Notes: a model not told the origin generated them from the sequence alone. Positions 1 through 9,013 are shown, numbered from the stretch's first letter. The stretch is DNA of 64,000 bases from CAYRTV01 sp964505785 (GCA_964505785.1 CAZDJZ010000012.1:1-64000); one strand, 5' to 3'. Numbers and translations are program-made.

Positions 1-56
1 GAACCCACGACCTCTTGACTGCCAGTCAAGCGTTCTCCCAACTGAACTACAGCCCC
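1..56 (-). tRNA. tRNA-Ala(GGC), 3' end beyond window edge
   Basis: Read on the minus strand from 56 down, the sequence folds as a tRNA 5' part: acceptor strand GGGGCTG, D arm GTTC/GAAC, anticodon arm CTTGA/TCAAG with loop CTGGCAG, then the start of the T arm. The anticodon at loop positions 3-5 is GGC, reading alanine codon GCC. The acceptor 3' strand and CCA end lie outside the window. It is divergent from ftsH. Confidence 0.9.
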
Positions 57-166
57 ACATCGAGGATGGGAATATAATAACGAAACCAAAACTTCCCGTC
101 AAGGAAAACTGAACCTACAGGGAAAATAACAGCGATTACAAGGAAACCTTATGCACACCGGAATAG

Positions 167-195
167 TTAACAATTCCGATAAAACATGTTATGAT
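167..195 (+). promoter_or_regulatory. predicted sigma-70-type promoter of the ftsH operon
   Basis: TTAACA (167-172) and TATGAT (190-195) are separated by 17 bp and lie just upstream of the ftsH ribosome binding site. Sequence match only; no other promoter-like pair as good is seen in this gap. Confidence 0.5.
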
Positions 196-226
196 ATTTT
201 GTCAACGAAATAAAGGAAAGTGAACA

Positions 227-2158
227 ATGCCAGTACCTGAAAAACAACCAAAATCATATAAAAACATCATGTTCTGGATTATCGCCGGAATCATTATTAT
301 TATTCTGTGGAGCCTTTTGCAGACACCGGGAACCGCAAGAGAAGAAGTCCCCTTCAGTCAGTTTCTAAATAGCGTTGAATCGAACAATGTCGCCGAAGTA
401 ACAATCACCGGAAACCAAATTGAAGGCAAGTATACTGAGGGAACTCCTTTTGAAACCGTGGCCCCCAGTTCCTACGATGATCTGGTCTCGATTCTCCGGA
501 AACATAATGTCAATATCACTGTTAAAGACGACACCAGGAATCCCTGGTATTCATACCTCTTCACCTGGTTTCCAATTCTTCTTCTCATCCTGTTCTGGAT
601 CTTTTTCATGCGCCAAATGCAGGCCGGGGGCAACAAAGCCATGTCTTTTGGTAAAAGCCGGGCTAAGCTGTTTACCGGCCCCAAAAAAAAGGTGACTTTC
701 AAGGATGTCGCCGGTGTTGAAGAAGCCAAGGAAGAATTGCAGGAAATCATTTCTTTTTTGAAAGATCCTAAGAAATTTCAAAAGCTTGGCGGGCGGATCC
801 CCAAAGGCGTACTGTTAGTCGGATCACCCGGAACGGGAAAAACCTTATTGGCGCGGGCCGTGGCAGGAGAAGCCAATGTCTCATTCTTCTCAATCAGCGG
901 ATCTGATTTTGTGGAAATGTTCGTCGGTGTCGGCGCTTCCAGGGTTCGGGACTTGTTTGAACAGGGAAAAAAACAAGCACCCTGCCTCATTTTCATCGAT
1001 GAAATCGACGCTGTAGGCCGTCACCGCGGCGCCGGTTTAGGCGGCGGACATGATGAACGGGAACAAACTCTCAATCAACTGCTGGTGGAAATGGATGGAT
1101 TTGATGCCAATGAAGGCATCATTCTTATCGCTGCCACCAACCGCCCGGATATTCTCGATAACGCCCTGCTTCGGCCGGGCCGGTTCGACCGCCGGATTGT
1201 AGTCAATATGCCCGATGTCAAAGGCCGGGAAGAAATTCTAAAAGTTCATGTCCGAAGTATTCCTTTGTCTAAGAACGTCAATCTTTCGGTTTTAGCTCGC
1301 AGCACACCGGGATTTTCCGGTGCTGACCTGGCAAACCTGGTCAATGAAGCTGCTCTGCTGGCCGCACGATACAGCAAAGACAAAGTCGGGATGCACGATC
1401 TGGAAGCCTCAAAAGACAAGGTATTAATGGGTGTTGAGCGCAAAAGCATGATCATTACTGAAAAAGAGAAAAAAAGCACAGCTTTTCATGAAGCCGGGCA
1501 CGCCCTGATCGCTGCGTTGATTCCGGAAGCCGACCCTCTGCATAAAGTAACGATCATTCCCCGTGGAATGGCACTGGGTCTGACTCAGCAGCTTCCTATA
1601 GATGACCGGTATACCTATTCCCAGGACTACTTGGAAGCGCAGCTTTCTGTTCTGCTCGCCGGCCGGGTAGCGGAAAAGCAGTTCCTCAACGAACATACCA
1701 CAGGGGCCGCTAACGACTTTGAAAAAGCCACCGAGATCGCCCGGAAAATGGTCTGCCAGTACGGAATGTCCGACTTGGGACCGTTAACCTTCGGTGAGTC
1801 AGATGATCTGGTTTTCCTCGGGAAAGAGATGGCCAAGGATAAAAACTTCAGTGAAAAAACAGCGGAAAAAATCGATGAGGAGGTAAAGAATATCATTTCC
1901 CGCAATTTCCAAAGGTCGGATGATCTCTTGAAAAAAAACAGTGCCTCTCTGGTTAAAATCGCTGAAGCCCTGTTGGAAAAAGAAATCCTGAATTCCGATG
2001 AAATTGAAGCACTTTTGAACGGAAAAGACCTTCCAAAAACCAAAAAGAAATCAGCAAAAACCGGAAAACCCCTGACCGGCGCAAAATCCAGAAACACAAA
2101 GGCCGCCGGGGAAAAAACTTCTAATAAAACAAGTAAGGGAAAAGAAAAAGCCAAGTGA
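227..2158 (+). CDS. ftsH: ATP-dependent zinc metalloprotease FtsH
   Basis: Membrane-anchored AAA+ protease that degrades misfolded and regulatory membrane and cytosolic proteins as a hexamer. The 643 residues show the standard plan: TM segment near 13-31, a periplasmic stretch, a second TM near 108-127, then the AAA module with Walker A GSPGTGKT (199-206) and Walker B LIFIDEID, and the M41 zinc site HEAGH (421-425). The C-terminus is a long Lys/Thr/Ser-rich tail of about 40 residues, probably disordered. AAAGGAAAG lies just upstream of the ATG. It is the first gene of a tight five-gene operon, and its stop overlaps the GTG of folP. Length is normal for the family. Confidence 0.97.
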   Translation: MPVPEKQPKSYKNIMFWIIAGIIIIILWSLLQTPGTAREEVPFSQFLNSVESNNVAEVTITGNQIEGKYTEGTPFETVAPSSYDDLVSILRKHNVNITVKDDTRNPWYSYLFTWFPILLLILFWIFFMRQMQAGGNKAMSFGKSRAKLFTGPKKKVTFKDVAGVEEAKEELQEIISFLKDPKKFQKLGGRIPKGVLLVGSPGTGKTLLARAVAGEANVSFFSISGSDFVEMFVGVGASRVRDLFEQGKKQAPCLIFIDEIDAVGRHRGAGLGGGHDEREQTLNQLLVEMDGFDANEGIILIAATNRPDILDNALLRPGRFDRRIVVNMPDVKGREEILKVHVRSIPLSKNVNLSVLARSTPGFSGADLANLVNEAALLAARYSKDKVGMHDLEASKDKVLMGVERKSMIITEKEKKSTAFHEAGHALIAALIPEADPLHKVTIIPRGMALGLTQQLPIDDRYTYSQDYLEAQLSVLLAGRVAEKQFLNEHTTGAANDFEKATEIARKMVCQYGMSDLGPLTFGESDDLVFLGKEMAKDKNFSEKTAEKIDEEVKNIISRNFQRSDDLLKKNSASLVKIAEALLEKEILNSDEIEALLNGKDLPKTKKKSAKTGKPLTGAKSRNTKAAGEKTSNKTSKGKEKAK

Positions 2159-3057
2159 GAAAAAAGCTTGTAATCCAGGTTGGAAGCCGGGAATATGTTC
2201 TCGGCCGGAAAACCTGGCTTATGGGTGTTCTCAACGTTACTCCCGACTCTTTTTCAGACGGAGGACGCTATTCAGAAATCCAAACGGCTGTCGATCACGG
2301 GCTTCACATGCTGCAGGAAGGAGCCGACATTCTGGATATCGGGGGAGAAAGTACCCGGCCCGGGGCTGTCTCTGTTTCCGCTGAAGAAGAATCTGCCCGT
2401 GTAATCCCGGTTATCCAGGAGATCAGGCGGCATACCGGAGCTTTAATATCTATTGACACCACTAAATCCCTGGTGCTGAAAAAAGCACTGGATGCAGGTG
2501 CGGATATTCTCAATGATATCAGCAGTATGCGGTGTGATCCGGACATGCTTCCTTTGGCCGCAAAAAACCAGGTTCCCTCCATTCTCATGCATATGCGCGG
2601 GACTCCGGAAACGATGCAGAGTCTTACCGGATATTCCGATTTACTATCCGAAATCAATGATTTTTTCAGCCGCAGGATTTCTCTCGCCTTGGAAGCCGGT
2701 TTAAAAAAAGAACACCTGATTATCGATCCGGGTATCGGGTTTGCCAAAGACCGGCAGCAGAACCTGCAAGTGATCCGGAATTTGAATATGTTTTCCGGAC
2801 ATAATGTTCCAGTATTAATCGGTGTATCACGCAAATCATTTTTAGGCCGGATCCTTGATCTGCCCCCGGATGAGCGCGTAGAAGGGACTATTGCCGCCTG
2901 TTTGCTGGCCGTGCAGGCAGGTGCCCATATATTGCGTGTCCATGACGTCGCTGCCGTCAGCCGGGCCGTCCGTGTCGCCGAAGCCATTTTGGCCGAGCCG
3001 GGCATAACCGAGCCCTTTAAAGCTGGATCCGGAAAGGATGAGCAGCATGTTCATTGA
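2155..3057 (+). CDS. folP: dihydropteroate synthase
   Basis: Condenses 6-hydroxymethyl-7,8-dihydropterin pyrophosphate with p-aminobenzoate in folate synthesis; a cytosolic TIM barrel. The 300 residues carry the family signatures NVTPDSFSDGG near the N-terminus, DIGGESTRPGA, the IDTTK strand, and GVSRKSFLG near the C-terminal third. It starts with GTG in a 4-bp GTGA overlap with the ftsH stop, which indicates translational coupling. The ftsH-folP-glmM order is the one known from Escherichia coli; here two cyclic-di-AMP genes sit between folP and glmM. Its 3' end overlaps the start of cdaA. Confidence 0.96.
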   Translation: MRKKLVIQVGSREYVLGRKTWLMGVLNVTPDSFSDGGRYSEIQTAVDHGLHMLQEGADILDIGGESTRPGAVSVSAEEESARVIPVIQEIRRHTGALISIDTTKSLVLKKALDAGADILNDISSMRCDPDMLPLAAKNQVPSILMHMRGTPETMQSLTGYSDLLSEINDFFSRRISLALEAGLKKEHLIIDPGIGFAKDRQQNLQVIRNLNMFSGHNVPVLIGVSRKSFLGRILDLPPDERVEGTIAACLLAVQAGAHILRVHDVAAVSRAVRVAEAILAEPGITEPFKAGSGKDEQHVH

Positions 3058-3826
3058 CATCGTTAGAGAAGTTTTCACAGCCATTGAACGGTTTACTCTG
3101 GCTGATTTTCTGGATATCATGCTGCTGACATTTATTTTGTATTCCTTTTTTCGTTTAATCAAGGACACCAAGGCCTACCAAATGGCCTTGGGACTGGGCA
3201 TCGTAGTGGTTCTATATCTGATCACTCATTGGGGGCGGCTGCTTGTTTCCCACCGGATAATCAAAAGTTTTATTTCTTATATCTTCATCGCAATCATCAT
3301 TCTCTTCCAGGGAGAAATCCGCCGTTTTCTCACATCTATCGGATCGCAGTCATTCCGCCGCAAAAAATCTCTGACGAGCCTGGAAGAAAAATTGGAAGAC
3401 TTTTTTTTCGCGATAGAATACTTATCCGTTCGTAAAATTGGAGCGCTGGTTGCATTTGAAAAAGAGATTTCTCTTGAGAGTTATGCCTCACGCGGTGTCC
3501 GGATCGATGCGGAAATGTCTAAAGACCTGCTGGTCAGCCTGTTTTATCCCCATTCTCCTTTACATGACGGAGCCGTTCTGATCCGGCAAAAAAAAATTCT
3601 GGCTGCCGGATGCCTGCTGCCCCTGCCCGCATCACACCGGCTTGGAATTCAATTTAAAACCCGGACCCGGCATCTGGCCGCCCTGGGATTATCGCAGGAG
3701 ACCGACGCAGCCGTCGTTGTGGTTTCAGAAGAGACCGGGACTATTTCCCTGGCAATTGAAGGCAATTTTGAAAGGGGCCTGGACAAGTCCCAACTTAAAG
3801 ACAGGTTATTGAATTATTTAAGATAA
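3047..3826 (+). CDS. cdaA: diadenylate cyclase CdaA-type (c-di-AMP synthase)
   Basis: Makes cyclic di-AMP from two ATP at the membrane. Three hydrophobic segments occupy roughly the first 90 residues, followed by a DisA_N (DAC) domain with the HDGA motif (Asp174). The second family motif, RHR, reads R-H-L here (208-210), so its third residue is changed. An in-frame ATG exists at 3038, but the strong GGAAAGG at 3031-3037 would abut it; it is 9 nt from the ATG at 3047, which I chose. It is followed 1 nt later by cdaR and then glmM, the conserved regulatory trio that links c-di-AMP to cell-wall precursor synthesis. Activity is probable, with the motif change as a caveat. Confidence 0.92.
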   Translation: MFIDIVREVFTAIERFTLADFLDIMLLTFILYSFFRLIKDTKAYQMALGLGIVVVLYLITHWGRLLVSHRIIKSFISYIFIAIIILFQGEIRRFLTSIGSQSFRRKKSLTSLEEKLEDFFFAIEYLSVRKIGALVAFEKEISLESYASRGVRIDAEMSKDLLVSLFYPHSPLHDGAVLIRQKKILAAGCLLPLPASHRLGIQFKTRTRHLAALGLSQETDAAVVVVSEETGTISLAIEGNFERGLDKSQLKDRLLNYLR

Positions 3827-3827
3827 A

Positions 3828-4535
3828 ATGATTGAAAAAATTCGTAAATTTTTTACCCGCAACTTGGGACTGAAACTGGTTTCATTTTTGTTTGCTCTGA
3901 TTCTGTGGTTCTCGCTTGTTCCGGAAGAAAAAACATTTTCGGAAAAAACACTGACCGTTCCGCTGGAACTACACAATATTCCCTCAGATATGGAATTGGT
4001 TGAACGCCCGATACAAACCGTTGATGTAACCATCCGGGCGCCTAACCGGCTGATTCCGCAGCTTTCCTCTGCCAATGTCCATACTGTACTTGATTTGCAA
4101 AAGGCCACAGTCGCGCAAGATGAATATTCGCTCAACCGGCACATGGTCAGTATTCCAGAGGGCGCGGAAGTAAAGGAGATATATCCAAGTAAAATCAATT
4201 TGAGTTTCGAAAAATCCAAGGAAATTATGCTGGCGGTCAAGCCAAATCTGATTGGAGAATTAACGGAAGGATACAGCCTGCTCCAGACATCGGTTTTTCC
4301 TTCTGAAGTTTTGGTCAAGGGCCCGGAAAGCGTCCTTGATGAGCAGGATGTTGTCCGAACCAGCCCGGTGGATATTTCCGTACTGACCAAGAGCACAGAG
4401 ATTGAAACCGACCTGATCCTTCCGCATCCGGATTTATCCCTCGCCAGCCCCCAAAATACTGTATTGATCAGATTGCGAATAGAGGAAAATGAACCGGGAG
4501 AAAAAACTCCAGAAAGGCCCCCTAAAAAAAAATAA
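3828..4535 (+). CDS. cdaR: YbbR-domain protein CdaR, regulator of CdaA
   Basis: A 235-residue protein with one N-terminal TM helix (about 15-31) and an extracytoplasmic region made of YbbR-like repeats, ending in a short Pro/Lys/Glu-rich tail. In Firmicutes, CdaR binds CdaA and modulates its cyclase activity; that role is inferred from family and position. Its ATG follows the cdaA stop by one base, with only a weak ribosome binding site, so translation is probably coupled. It is shorter than many Firmicutes CdaR proteins and appears to have about two YbbR repeats. glmM starts 21 bp after its stop. Confidence 0.88.
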   Translation: MIEKIRKFFTRNLGLKLVSFLFALILWFSLVPEEKTFSEKTLTVPLELHNIPSDMELVERPIQTVDVTIRAPNRLIPQLSSANVHTVLDLQKATVAQDEYSLNRHMVSIPEGAEVKEIYPSKINLSFEKSKEIMLAVKPNLIGELTEGYSLLQTSVFPSEVLVKGPESVLDEQDVVRTSPVDISVLTKSTEIETDLILPHPDLSLASPQNTVLIRLRIEENEPGEKTPERPPKKK

Positions 4536-4556
4536 AAAGCATCAGCGAAAAAAACC

Positions 4557-5891
4557 ATGAAATTATTCGGAACCGATGGAATCCGCTCTATAGCGGGCCA
4601 ATTTCCTTTAGATGAGATAACCGTCTACCGCATCGCCATGGCATTGGTACGGCTGCTGGAAAAAAAAGGAAAACCTCTCCTGGTTTTAATGGGGCGGGAC
4701 ACCAGGCTTTCCGGCATCTGGATGGAAAAGATATTGATTCAGGGCATTGTAAAAGGCGGAGGCCGGGCGGTAACGGCTGGTGTTATTCCCACCTCTGCAG
4801 TTTCCTATTTAACCCGCAAACATGCTTTTTCCGCCGGTATCGTCATATCCGCGTCCCATAATCCTTATGAATATAACGGCATAAAAATTTTCTCCCCCTC
4901 CGGCCGTAAGCTCCCTGAAAGCTGGGAGAAAGAAATTGAAGCCGAAGCCCTCCAGTCTTCCCTCCATCCATCCGGCAGCTCCGTTTCACTTTCCCCTGAT
5001 ACCAGTCTGAGCCGTGAATACCTTGATTTTCTCTGCAGCCGCTTTCATCCGGCACGACGGTCCCGCGATCCCAAACTAGTGGTGGATTGTTCCCAAGGAG
5101 CAGCCTCTGCATATGCCGGAGACCTTTTTTCTTCTCTGGGATTTAAGGTCCATTCCATAGGCAATCATCCCAACGGAAAGAACATCAATTTTGCCTGCGG
5201 TTCGCTTAATCCTCAAGGCCTGGCAAAAGAAGTGATTTCCCGCTCCGCTGATTTAGGGATCGCTTATGATGGAGACGCCGACCGGGTTTTGTGGGTAGAC
5301 GAGAAGGGACGGCTGCTTAATGGAGATCACACTCTCCTGGTCTTATCCCGCTTTTTAGAAAAGAAAAAACGCTTGTCTTCGGATACTGTGGTAGGAACAA
5401 TAATGAGTAATCTCGCTCTGGAATTGAAATTGCAGGAACATGGCATAAAACTCCACCGGTCCCGTGTCGGGGATAAATATGTGCTGGAAGATATGCTGCG
5501 CATGAACTGCAATCTGGGGGGTGAGCAATCCGGCCATACAATTCTTCTGGATGACTGTCCAACCGGGGATGGAATTCTCACAAGCCTGAGGATGGTAGAA
5601 GTCCTGACATCCGAAGGCGCCGCCATGTCAGAATTAGTGGCGGATTACCATGAATGCCCTCAGATCATCCTCAATGTTCCGGTTTCGCATAAAACTGAAT
5701 TTGAGAAATATCCGGCGATTATCCAAATTCTTCAGGAAGTGGAACGGGATCTTGGTAGAAGTGGACGATTGAATCTCCGTTACTCCGGAACTGAGCCATT
5801 AGCCCGGGTGATGGTAGAAGGACGTAACCGTGACCAAATCGAATTCATGGCCCGCCGTATCGCCGCAGTTGTTGAAGACACCCTTAACTAA
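4557..5891 (+). CDS. glmM: phosphoglucosamine mutase
   Basis: Converts glucosamine-6-phosphate to glucosamine-1-phosphate for UDP-GlcNAc, hence peptidoglycan and LPS. The 444-residue protein has the alpha-D-phosphohexomutase plan: N-terminal FGTDGIR, the phosphoserine loop SASHNP with Ser100, the metal loop DGDADR, and the sugar-binding loop GGEQSGH where GlmM enzymes typically have it. The C-terminal phosphate loop RYSGTEPLARVM is present. It is the last gene of the ftsH-folP-cdaA-cdaR operon. The ribosome binding site is weak, suggesting coupling. About 200 bp without a gene follow. Confidence 0.96.
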   Translation: MKLFGTDGIRSIAGQFPLDEITVYRIAMALVRLLEKKGKPLLVLMGRDTRLSGIWMEKILIQGIVKGGGRAVTAGVIPTSAVSYLTRKHAFSAGIVISASHNPYEYNGIKIFSPSGRKLPESWEKEIEAEALQSSLHPSGSSVSLSPDTSLSREYLDFLCSRFHPARRSRDPKLVVDCSQGAASAYAGDLFSSLGFKVHSIGNHPNGKNINFACGSLNPQGLAKEVISRSADLGIAYDGDADRVLWVDEKGRLLNGDHTLLVLSRFLEKKKRLSSDTVVGTIMSNLALELKLQEHGIKLHRSRVGDKYVLEDMLRMNCNLGGEQSGHTILLDDCPTGDGILTSLRMVEVLTSEGAAMSELVADYHECPQIILNVPVSHKTEFEKYPAIIQILQEVERDLGRSGRLNLRYSGTEPLARVMVEGRNRDQIEFMARRIAAVVEDTLN

Positions 5892-5920
5892 CCTGAACTG
5901 TTCACCATGGCTTATTACTT

Positions 5921-5963
5921 AGCCTGGATTATTCATAAAAAATGGCGCTGTTTTTGCAATTTC
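5921..5963 (+). repeat. end fragment of dispersed AGCCTGGATTATTCA repeat (family R2)
   Basis: The 15-mer AGCCTGGATTATTCA is followed by an A-run and a GTTTTTGCAAT stretch. The same order occurs at 17590-17636 and 38873-38936. It lies in the glmM-pdxJ gap. No coding potential is seen. Confidence 0.7.
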
Positions 5964-6097
5964 TTTCTTAACTGTGTATGCGTCGAAGGGGACATTTTAG
6001 CTTTGCAGTTGATGGGGACACGATTGCTTAGCTGACACATGATTTCTCTTTACTCTTATCTCCGAACTCACTACTATATAAGAGGGAGGAATTAACA

Positions 6098-6808
6098 ATG
6101 AGATTAGCAGTTAACGTCGATCATTTCGCCACTCTTCGGGAAGCCCGTAAAAGCAACGAACCAGACCCGGTTCTGGCAGCCCTTTTAGCAGAGCAAACCG
6201 GAGCATCGGGCATCGTCTGTCATATCCGGGGAGACCGGCGGCATATCAAAGAACGGGACCTTCGCTTGCTTCGGGAGACGGTCAAAACCAAGCTCATCGT
6301 GGAAATGGCGGCGACACAAGAAATGAAATTTATTGCATTGGATATCAAGCCTGACATCGTCTCCCTGGTGCCGGAAAAAGAAAATGAGCTTACAACCGAG
6401 GGCGGCCTGGATGTAATAACCCATCAAAAACACCTCGGCGATCATATAAAAGAGCTTCAAGACGCCGGAGTGGACGTAAGTATTTTCGTTGATCCCGATT
6501 CTAAACAAATAAAGACCTGCCGTGACTTGGGTGCCCCCCTGATTGAAATCAACACCGGAAAATACGCGGAGCTTGAATCCGGCCAGGAGCAAGATGAGGC
6601 GCTGGCGAAAATTACCCGTTCAGCTGAACTGGGTTCCGGCCTGGGGTTGGAAATCCATGCCGGCCACGGCCTGGATTACCGTAATATTCTGCCTGTCACC
6701 GCCATCGAAGAAATCAAGGAATTCAGCATCGGATTCTCCATTGTGGCCCGCTCAGCCCTGGTTGGGATTGAACTTGCCGTCGAAGATATGCTGGCATTGG
6801 TGGAGTAA
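6098..6808 (+). CDS. pdxJ: pyridoxine 5'-phosphate synthase
   Basis: Final step of DXP-dependent vitamin B6 synthesis: condenses 3-amino-2-oxopropyl phosphate with 1-deoxy-xylulose 5-phosphate. The 236-residue TIM barrel starts with the invariant LAVNVDHFATLREAR and carries HIRGDRRHI, the VSLVPEK strand, FVDPD and the C-terminal GHGLDYRN and SIVARS phosphate-binding segments. A good GAGGGAGG-like site precedes the ATG. It lies 33 bp upstream of the M20 hydrolase and is probably co-transcribed. No other B6 gene is in the window. Confidence 0.96.
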   Translation: MRLAVNVDHFATLREARKSNEPDPVLAALLAEQTGASGIVCHIRGDRRHIKERDLRLLRETVKTKLIVEMAATQEMKFIALDIKPDIVSLVPEKENELTTEGGLDVITHQKHLGDHIKELQDAGVDVSIFVDPDSKQIKTCRDLGAPLIEINTGKYAELESGQEQDEALAKITRSAELGSGLGLEIHAGHGLDYRNILPVTAIEEIKEFSIGFSIVARSALVGIELAVEDMLALVE

Positions 6809-6841
6809 TCTCGGGTTGCTTGGGAAAAAGAGGTAAGGATT

Positions 6842-8071
6842 ATGAAAAATATCCGAATCAATATGAGCCGTTTAAAAAAAGATATCCTGGAGCTTGCAGA
6901 AATCGGCAAAACCCCCCAGGGAGGAGTCAGCCGTCCTTCTTTTAGTGCCGATGACCTAAAGGCGAGAGAATGGCTGAAAGAAAAAATTTCCTGCGCCGGC
7001 CTTTGCTTCGGTCAGGATGGAGCCGGCAATCTGTTCGGCCGGTTGGAAGGTGAAGGACCGGTGGTGATGGCCGGTTCACATATTGATACAGTTATAAACG
7101 GGGGAAAGTACGACGGCTCTATCGGCGTAACAGCGGCTCTTGAATGTCTGCGCTGTATTAATGAAGAAAAAATTCCGCATACCAAACCCATGGAAATGGT
7201 TTCTTTTACCGACGAGGAGGGTAATCTGACCGGCGATTTCCTGGGATCCCGGGCCTTTACCGGAAATTTGAACCGGGATATTCTTATAAACGAAAGAACG
7301 CAGTTCGGTCCCCCGCTGGCGGATATTCTGAAAAATACGGAATTCGACCTGGATTCTATTATGAGAACCCATCAAAAAAGGCCGGACATCCATGCTTTCC
7401 TTGAGATTCATATCGAACAGGGCCCGACTCTTGAAACGGAAGATAAGCCTATCGGAATTGTGGATAGAATAGCCGGAAAAAACTATTGGGCCTGTGCCTT
7501 TATCGGAAGCCCCAGCCACGCCGGCACAACCCCATTTGAGCTCCGCCATGACGCCTTTCTCGGCCTTTCTGATTTTGCTTTAAAAGGCACTCATTTTGTC
7601 GCGACGGAACATTACGGAAGTATGATGACAATAGGGCGTGTCCATCTTCATCCCGGCTCATTCAGCATCGTTCCCGGCAGGGCGGATTTTTCCCTGGATT
7701 TCCGCAGCACTTCCCGGGAAACCTTGGATGTATTATCACACCGCTTAGTCCAAATGGCCGGTGATACCGCCGAAAGCCGGGGGCTTGAGTTCCATTACAA
7801 AGCTGTAGATAAAACAAATCCGGTGGATATTCCCGAACGAATATTAAATCTGCTTAAAGAGCAGTGCCAAAGTTTGGATATTCCCTCTATGACTTTGGCC
7901 AGCGGAGCCGGACATGACGCTCAAATCATGGCATCCTGCACCGATGCCGGAATGATTTTCATCCCATGTGAAGACGGCATCAGCCACGCTCCTGAAGAAA
8001 ACATCATCTGGGACGACCTGGAAAAAGCCGCCAACCTGCTGCTGCAATGTCTCCTCAAACTCGCTGAATAA
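6842..8071 (+). CDS. M20-family Zn-dependent amidohydrolase (HyuC/allantoate amidohydrolase type)
   Basis: A cytosolic dimetal hydrolase of 409 residues resembling N-carbamoyl-L-amino-acid hydrolases, allantoate amidohydrolases and beta-ureidopropionases. Visible ligand motifs, in order, are GSHIDTV, YDG, FTDEEG and IHIEQGP, with the inserted lid/dimerisation domain (SHAGTTPFELRHDA) in the middle and GHDAQIMA near the end. The substrate cannot be fixed from sequence. The adjacent pdxJ does not help, and no hydantoinase or purine gene is nearby. A clear GAGGTAAGG ribosome binding site precedes the ATG. Family assignment is firm; the specific reaction is open. Confidence 0.88.
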   Translation: MKNIRINMSRLKKDILELAEIGKTPQGGVSRPSFSADDLKAREWLKEKISCAGLCFGQDGAGNLFGRLEGEGPVVMAGSHIDTVINGGKYDGSIGVTAALECLRCINEEKIPHTKPMEMVSFTDEEGNLTGDFLGSRAFTGNLNRDILINERTQFGPPLADILKNTEFDLDSIMRTHQKRPDIHAFLEIHIEQGPTLETEDKPIGIVDRIAGKNYWACAFIGSPSHAGTTPFELRHDAFLGLSDFALKGTHFVATEHYGSMMTIGRVHLHPGSFSIVPGRADFSLDFRSTSRETLDVLSHRLVQMAGDTAESRGLEFHYKAVDKTNPVDIPERILNLLKEQCQSLDIPSMTLASGAGHDAQIMASCTDAGMIFIPCEDGISHAPEENIIWDDLEKAANLLLQCLLKLAE

Positions 8072-8195
8072 CACTGGGAAATTTACTCCTCCCTCTTAAA
8101 TCCCTTTACCCATGATACATTTTTTGACCCTCACAAAGTGCTTTCGAAAGCCCCAGGAATAAAACCGGAAATTCTCATTTAATGCTTTAAGATTT

Positions 8196-8220
8196 CAGCC
8201 TGGATTATTCAGGTCAGGTA
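8196..8220 (+). repeat. short R2 repeat end
   Basis: CAGCCTGGATTATTCAGG followed by TCAGGTA matches the terminal segment of the dispersed R2 repeat; the same CAGGTCAGGTA tail occurs at 17881. It lies in the gap after the M20 hydrolase. Confidence 0.55.
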
Positions 8221-8265
8221 ATAGAGTCCTGTTTATTTTTTGATTTCTCATTTTTGACTTATGTA

Positions 8266-8697
8266 TTAAACATAATCCTCCGGACGAGGATCCTTTCTGA
8301 GCTTCTTTTTCTCCGCCTTTTTCTTTTTCTGCTCCAGCATTTTTTCTTTAGCCCGTTTTGACCGTTTTCGTTTCTGCCGCCGGATTTTTTCTATTCGCTG
8401 TTCTTCAGCTGTCTCCTTTTTTTCCACCAGGGCTTCAATTTTATCTATGAGCCGCCGCCTGGCCAAAAAACGGTTTATGGCCTGAGACCTCTCCCGCTGG
8501 CATTTCACTTCGATCCCGGTCGGGATATGCTTGATGTATACACAGGTAGCGACCTTATTGGTCCGCTGACCTCCTTTGCCGCTGGAGCGAATGAATTTCT
8601 CTTCCAAGTCCTTTTCCTTCACGCCATACTGCTTCATTTTTTCATACAATTCTTTTTCTTTTCCAGTGCTCACACCGAATTTCAATCTTTTAATCAT
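8266..8697 (-). CDS. peptide chain release factor-like protein with GGQ domain
   Basis: A 143-residue protein made almost entirely of a class-I release-factor catalytic domain. The peptidyl-tRNA hydrolysis motif GGQ is at 42-44 in context SSGKGGQRTNK, followed by a basic helix (SQAINRFLARRRL) and a very Lys/Arg-rich tail. There is no codon-recognition domain, as in ArfB (YaeJ) and the mitochondrial C12orf65/MTRFR group, which release peptides from stalled ribosomes. A rescue role is therefore inferred. A second Met at residue 21 is possible, but the upstream residues look family-like. It is a single gene facing the M20 hydrolase. Confidence 0.85.
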   Translation of the reverse strand: MIKRLKFGVSTGKEKELYEKMKQYGVKEKDLEEKFIRSSGKGGQRTNKVATCVYIKHIPTGIEVKCQRERSQAINRFLARRRLIDKIEALVEKKETAEEQRIEKIRRQKRKRSKRAKEKMLEQKKKKAEKKKLRKDPRPEDYV

Positions 8698-9013
8698 ACT
8701 TCTATTTTAAGATTTTCTGCTCCAAATGTTAACCTGGTCTGCTGCTTAGCCTGGCTTATTCACGGGCTGTTCTTGCCGCAGATGTGAAGCACATTCACAT
8801 GTATACCGCTGATATAAAAAGAAAAAAACACCATAATATTTTTATGAATGCATCATATGCATAACACACCCAAAACGATAAAAATGAACCAGCATGCCTG
8901 CTTGAGGACTGCGGCAGCAGCCATCAATATGAAAACAATATGATTGACCCAATGAAAAAATTGCGATAAACTCCCAACCTTTGGGCTTAAAACTACCTCA
9001 AAAGGATGCAAAA
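8698..9013. other. intergenic region, mostly empty, with one R2 fragment
   Basis: Divergent gap between the GGQ protein and the M14 peptidase. It holds an R2-type piece at about 8745-8795 (AGCCTGGCTTATTCACGGGC, then TTGCCGCAGATG as at 34371-34390). The remainder is AT-rich and must contain both promoters, but I could not place them with confidence. Confidence 0.5.

Noticed and set aside
3818..4558. Long minus-strand frame opposite cdaR
   Set aside because: Antisense shadow of cdaR with a Ser-rich low-complexity product; the plus-strand gene is clearly real.
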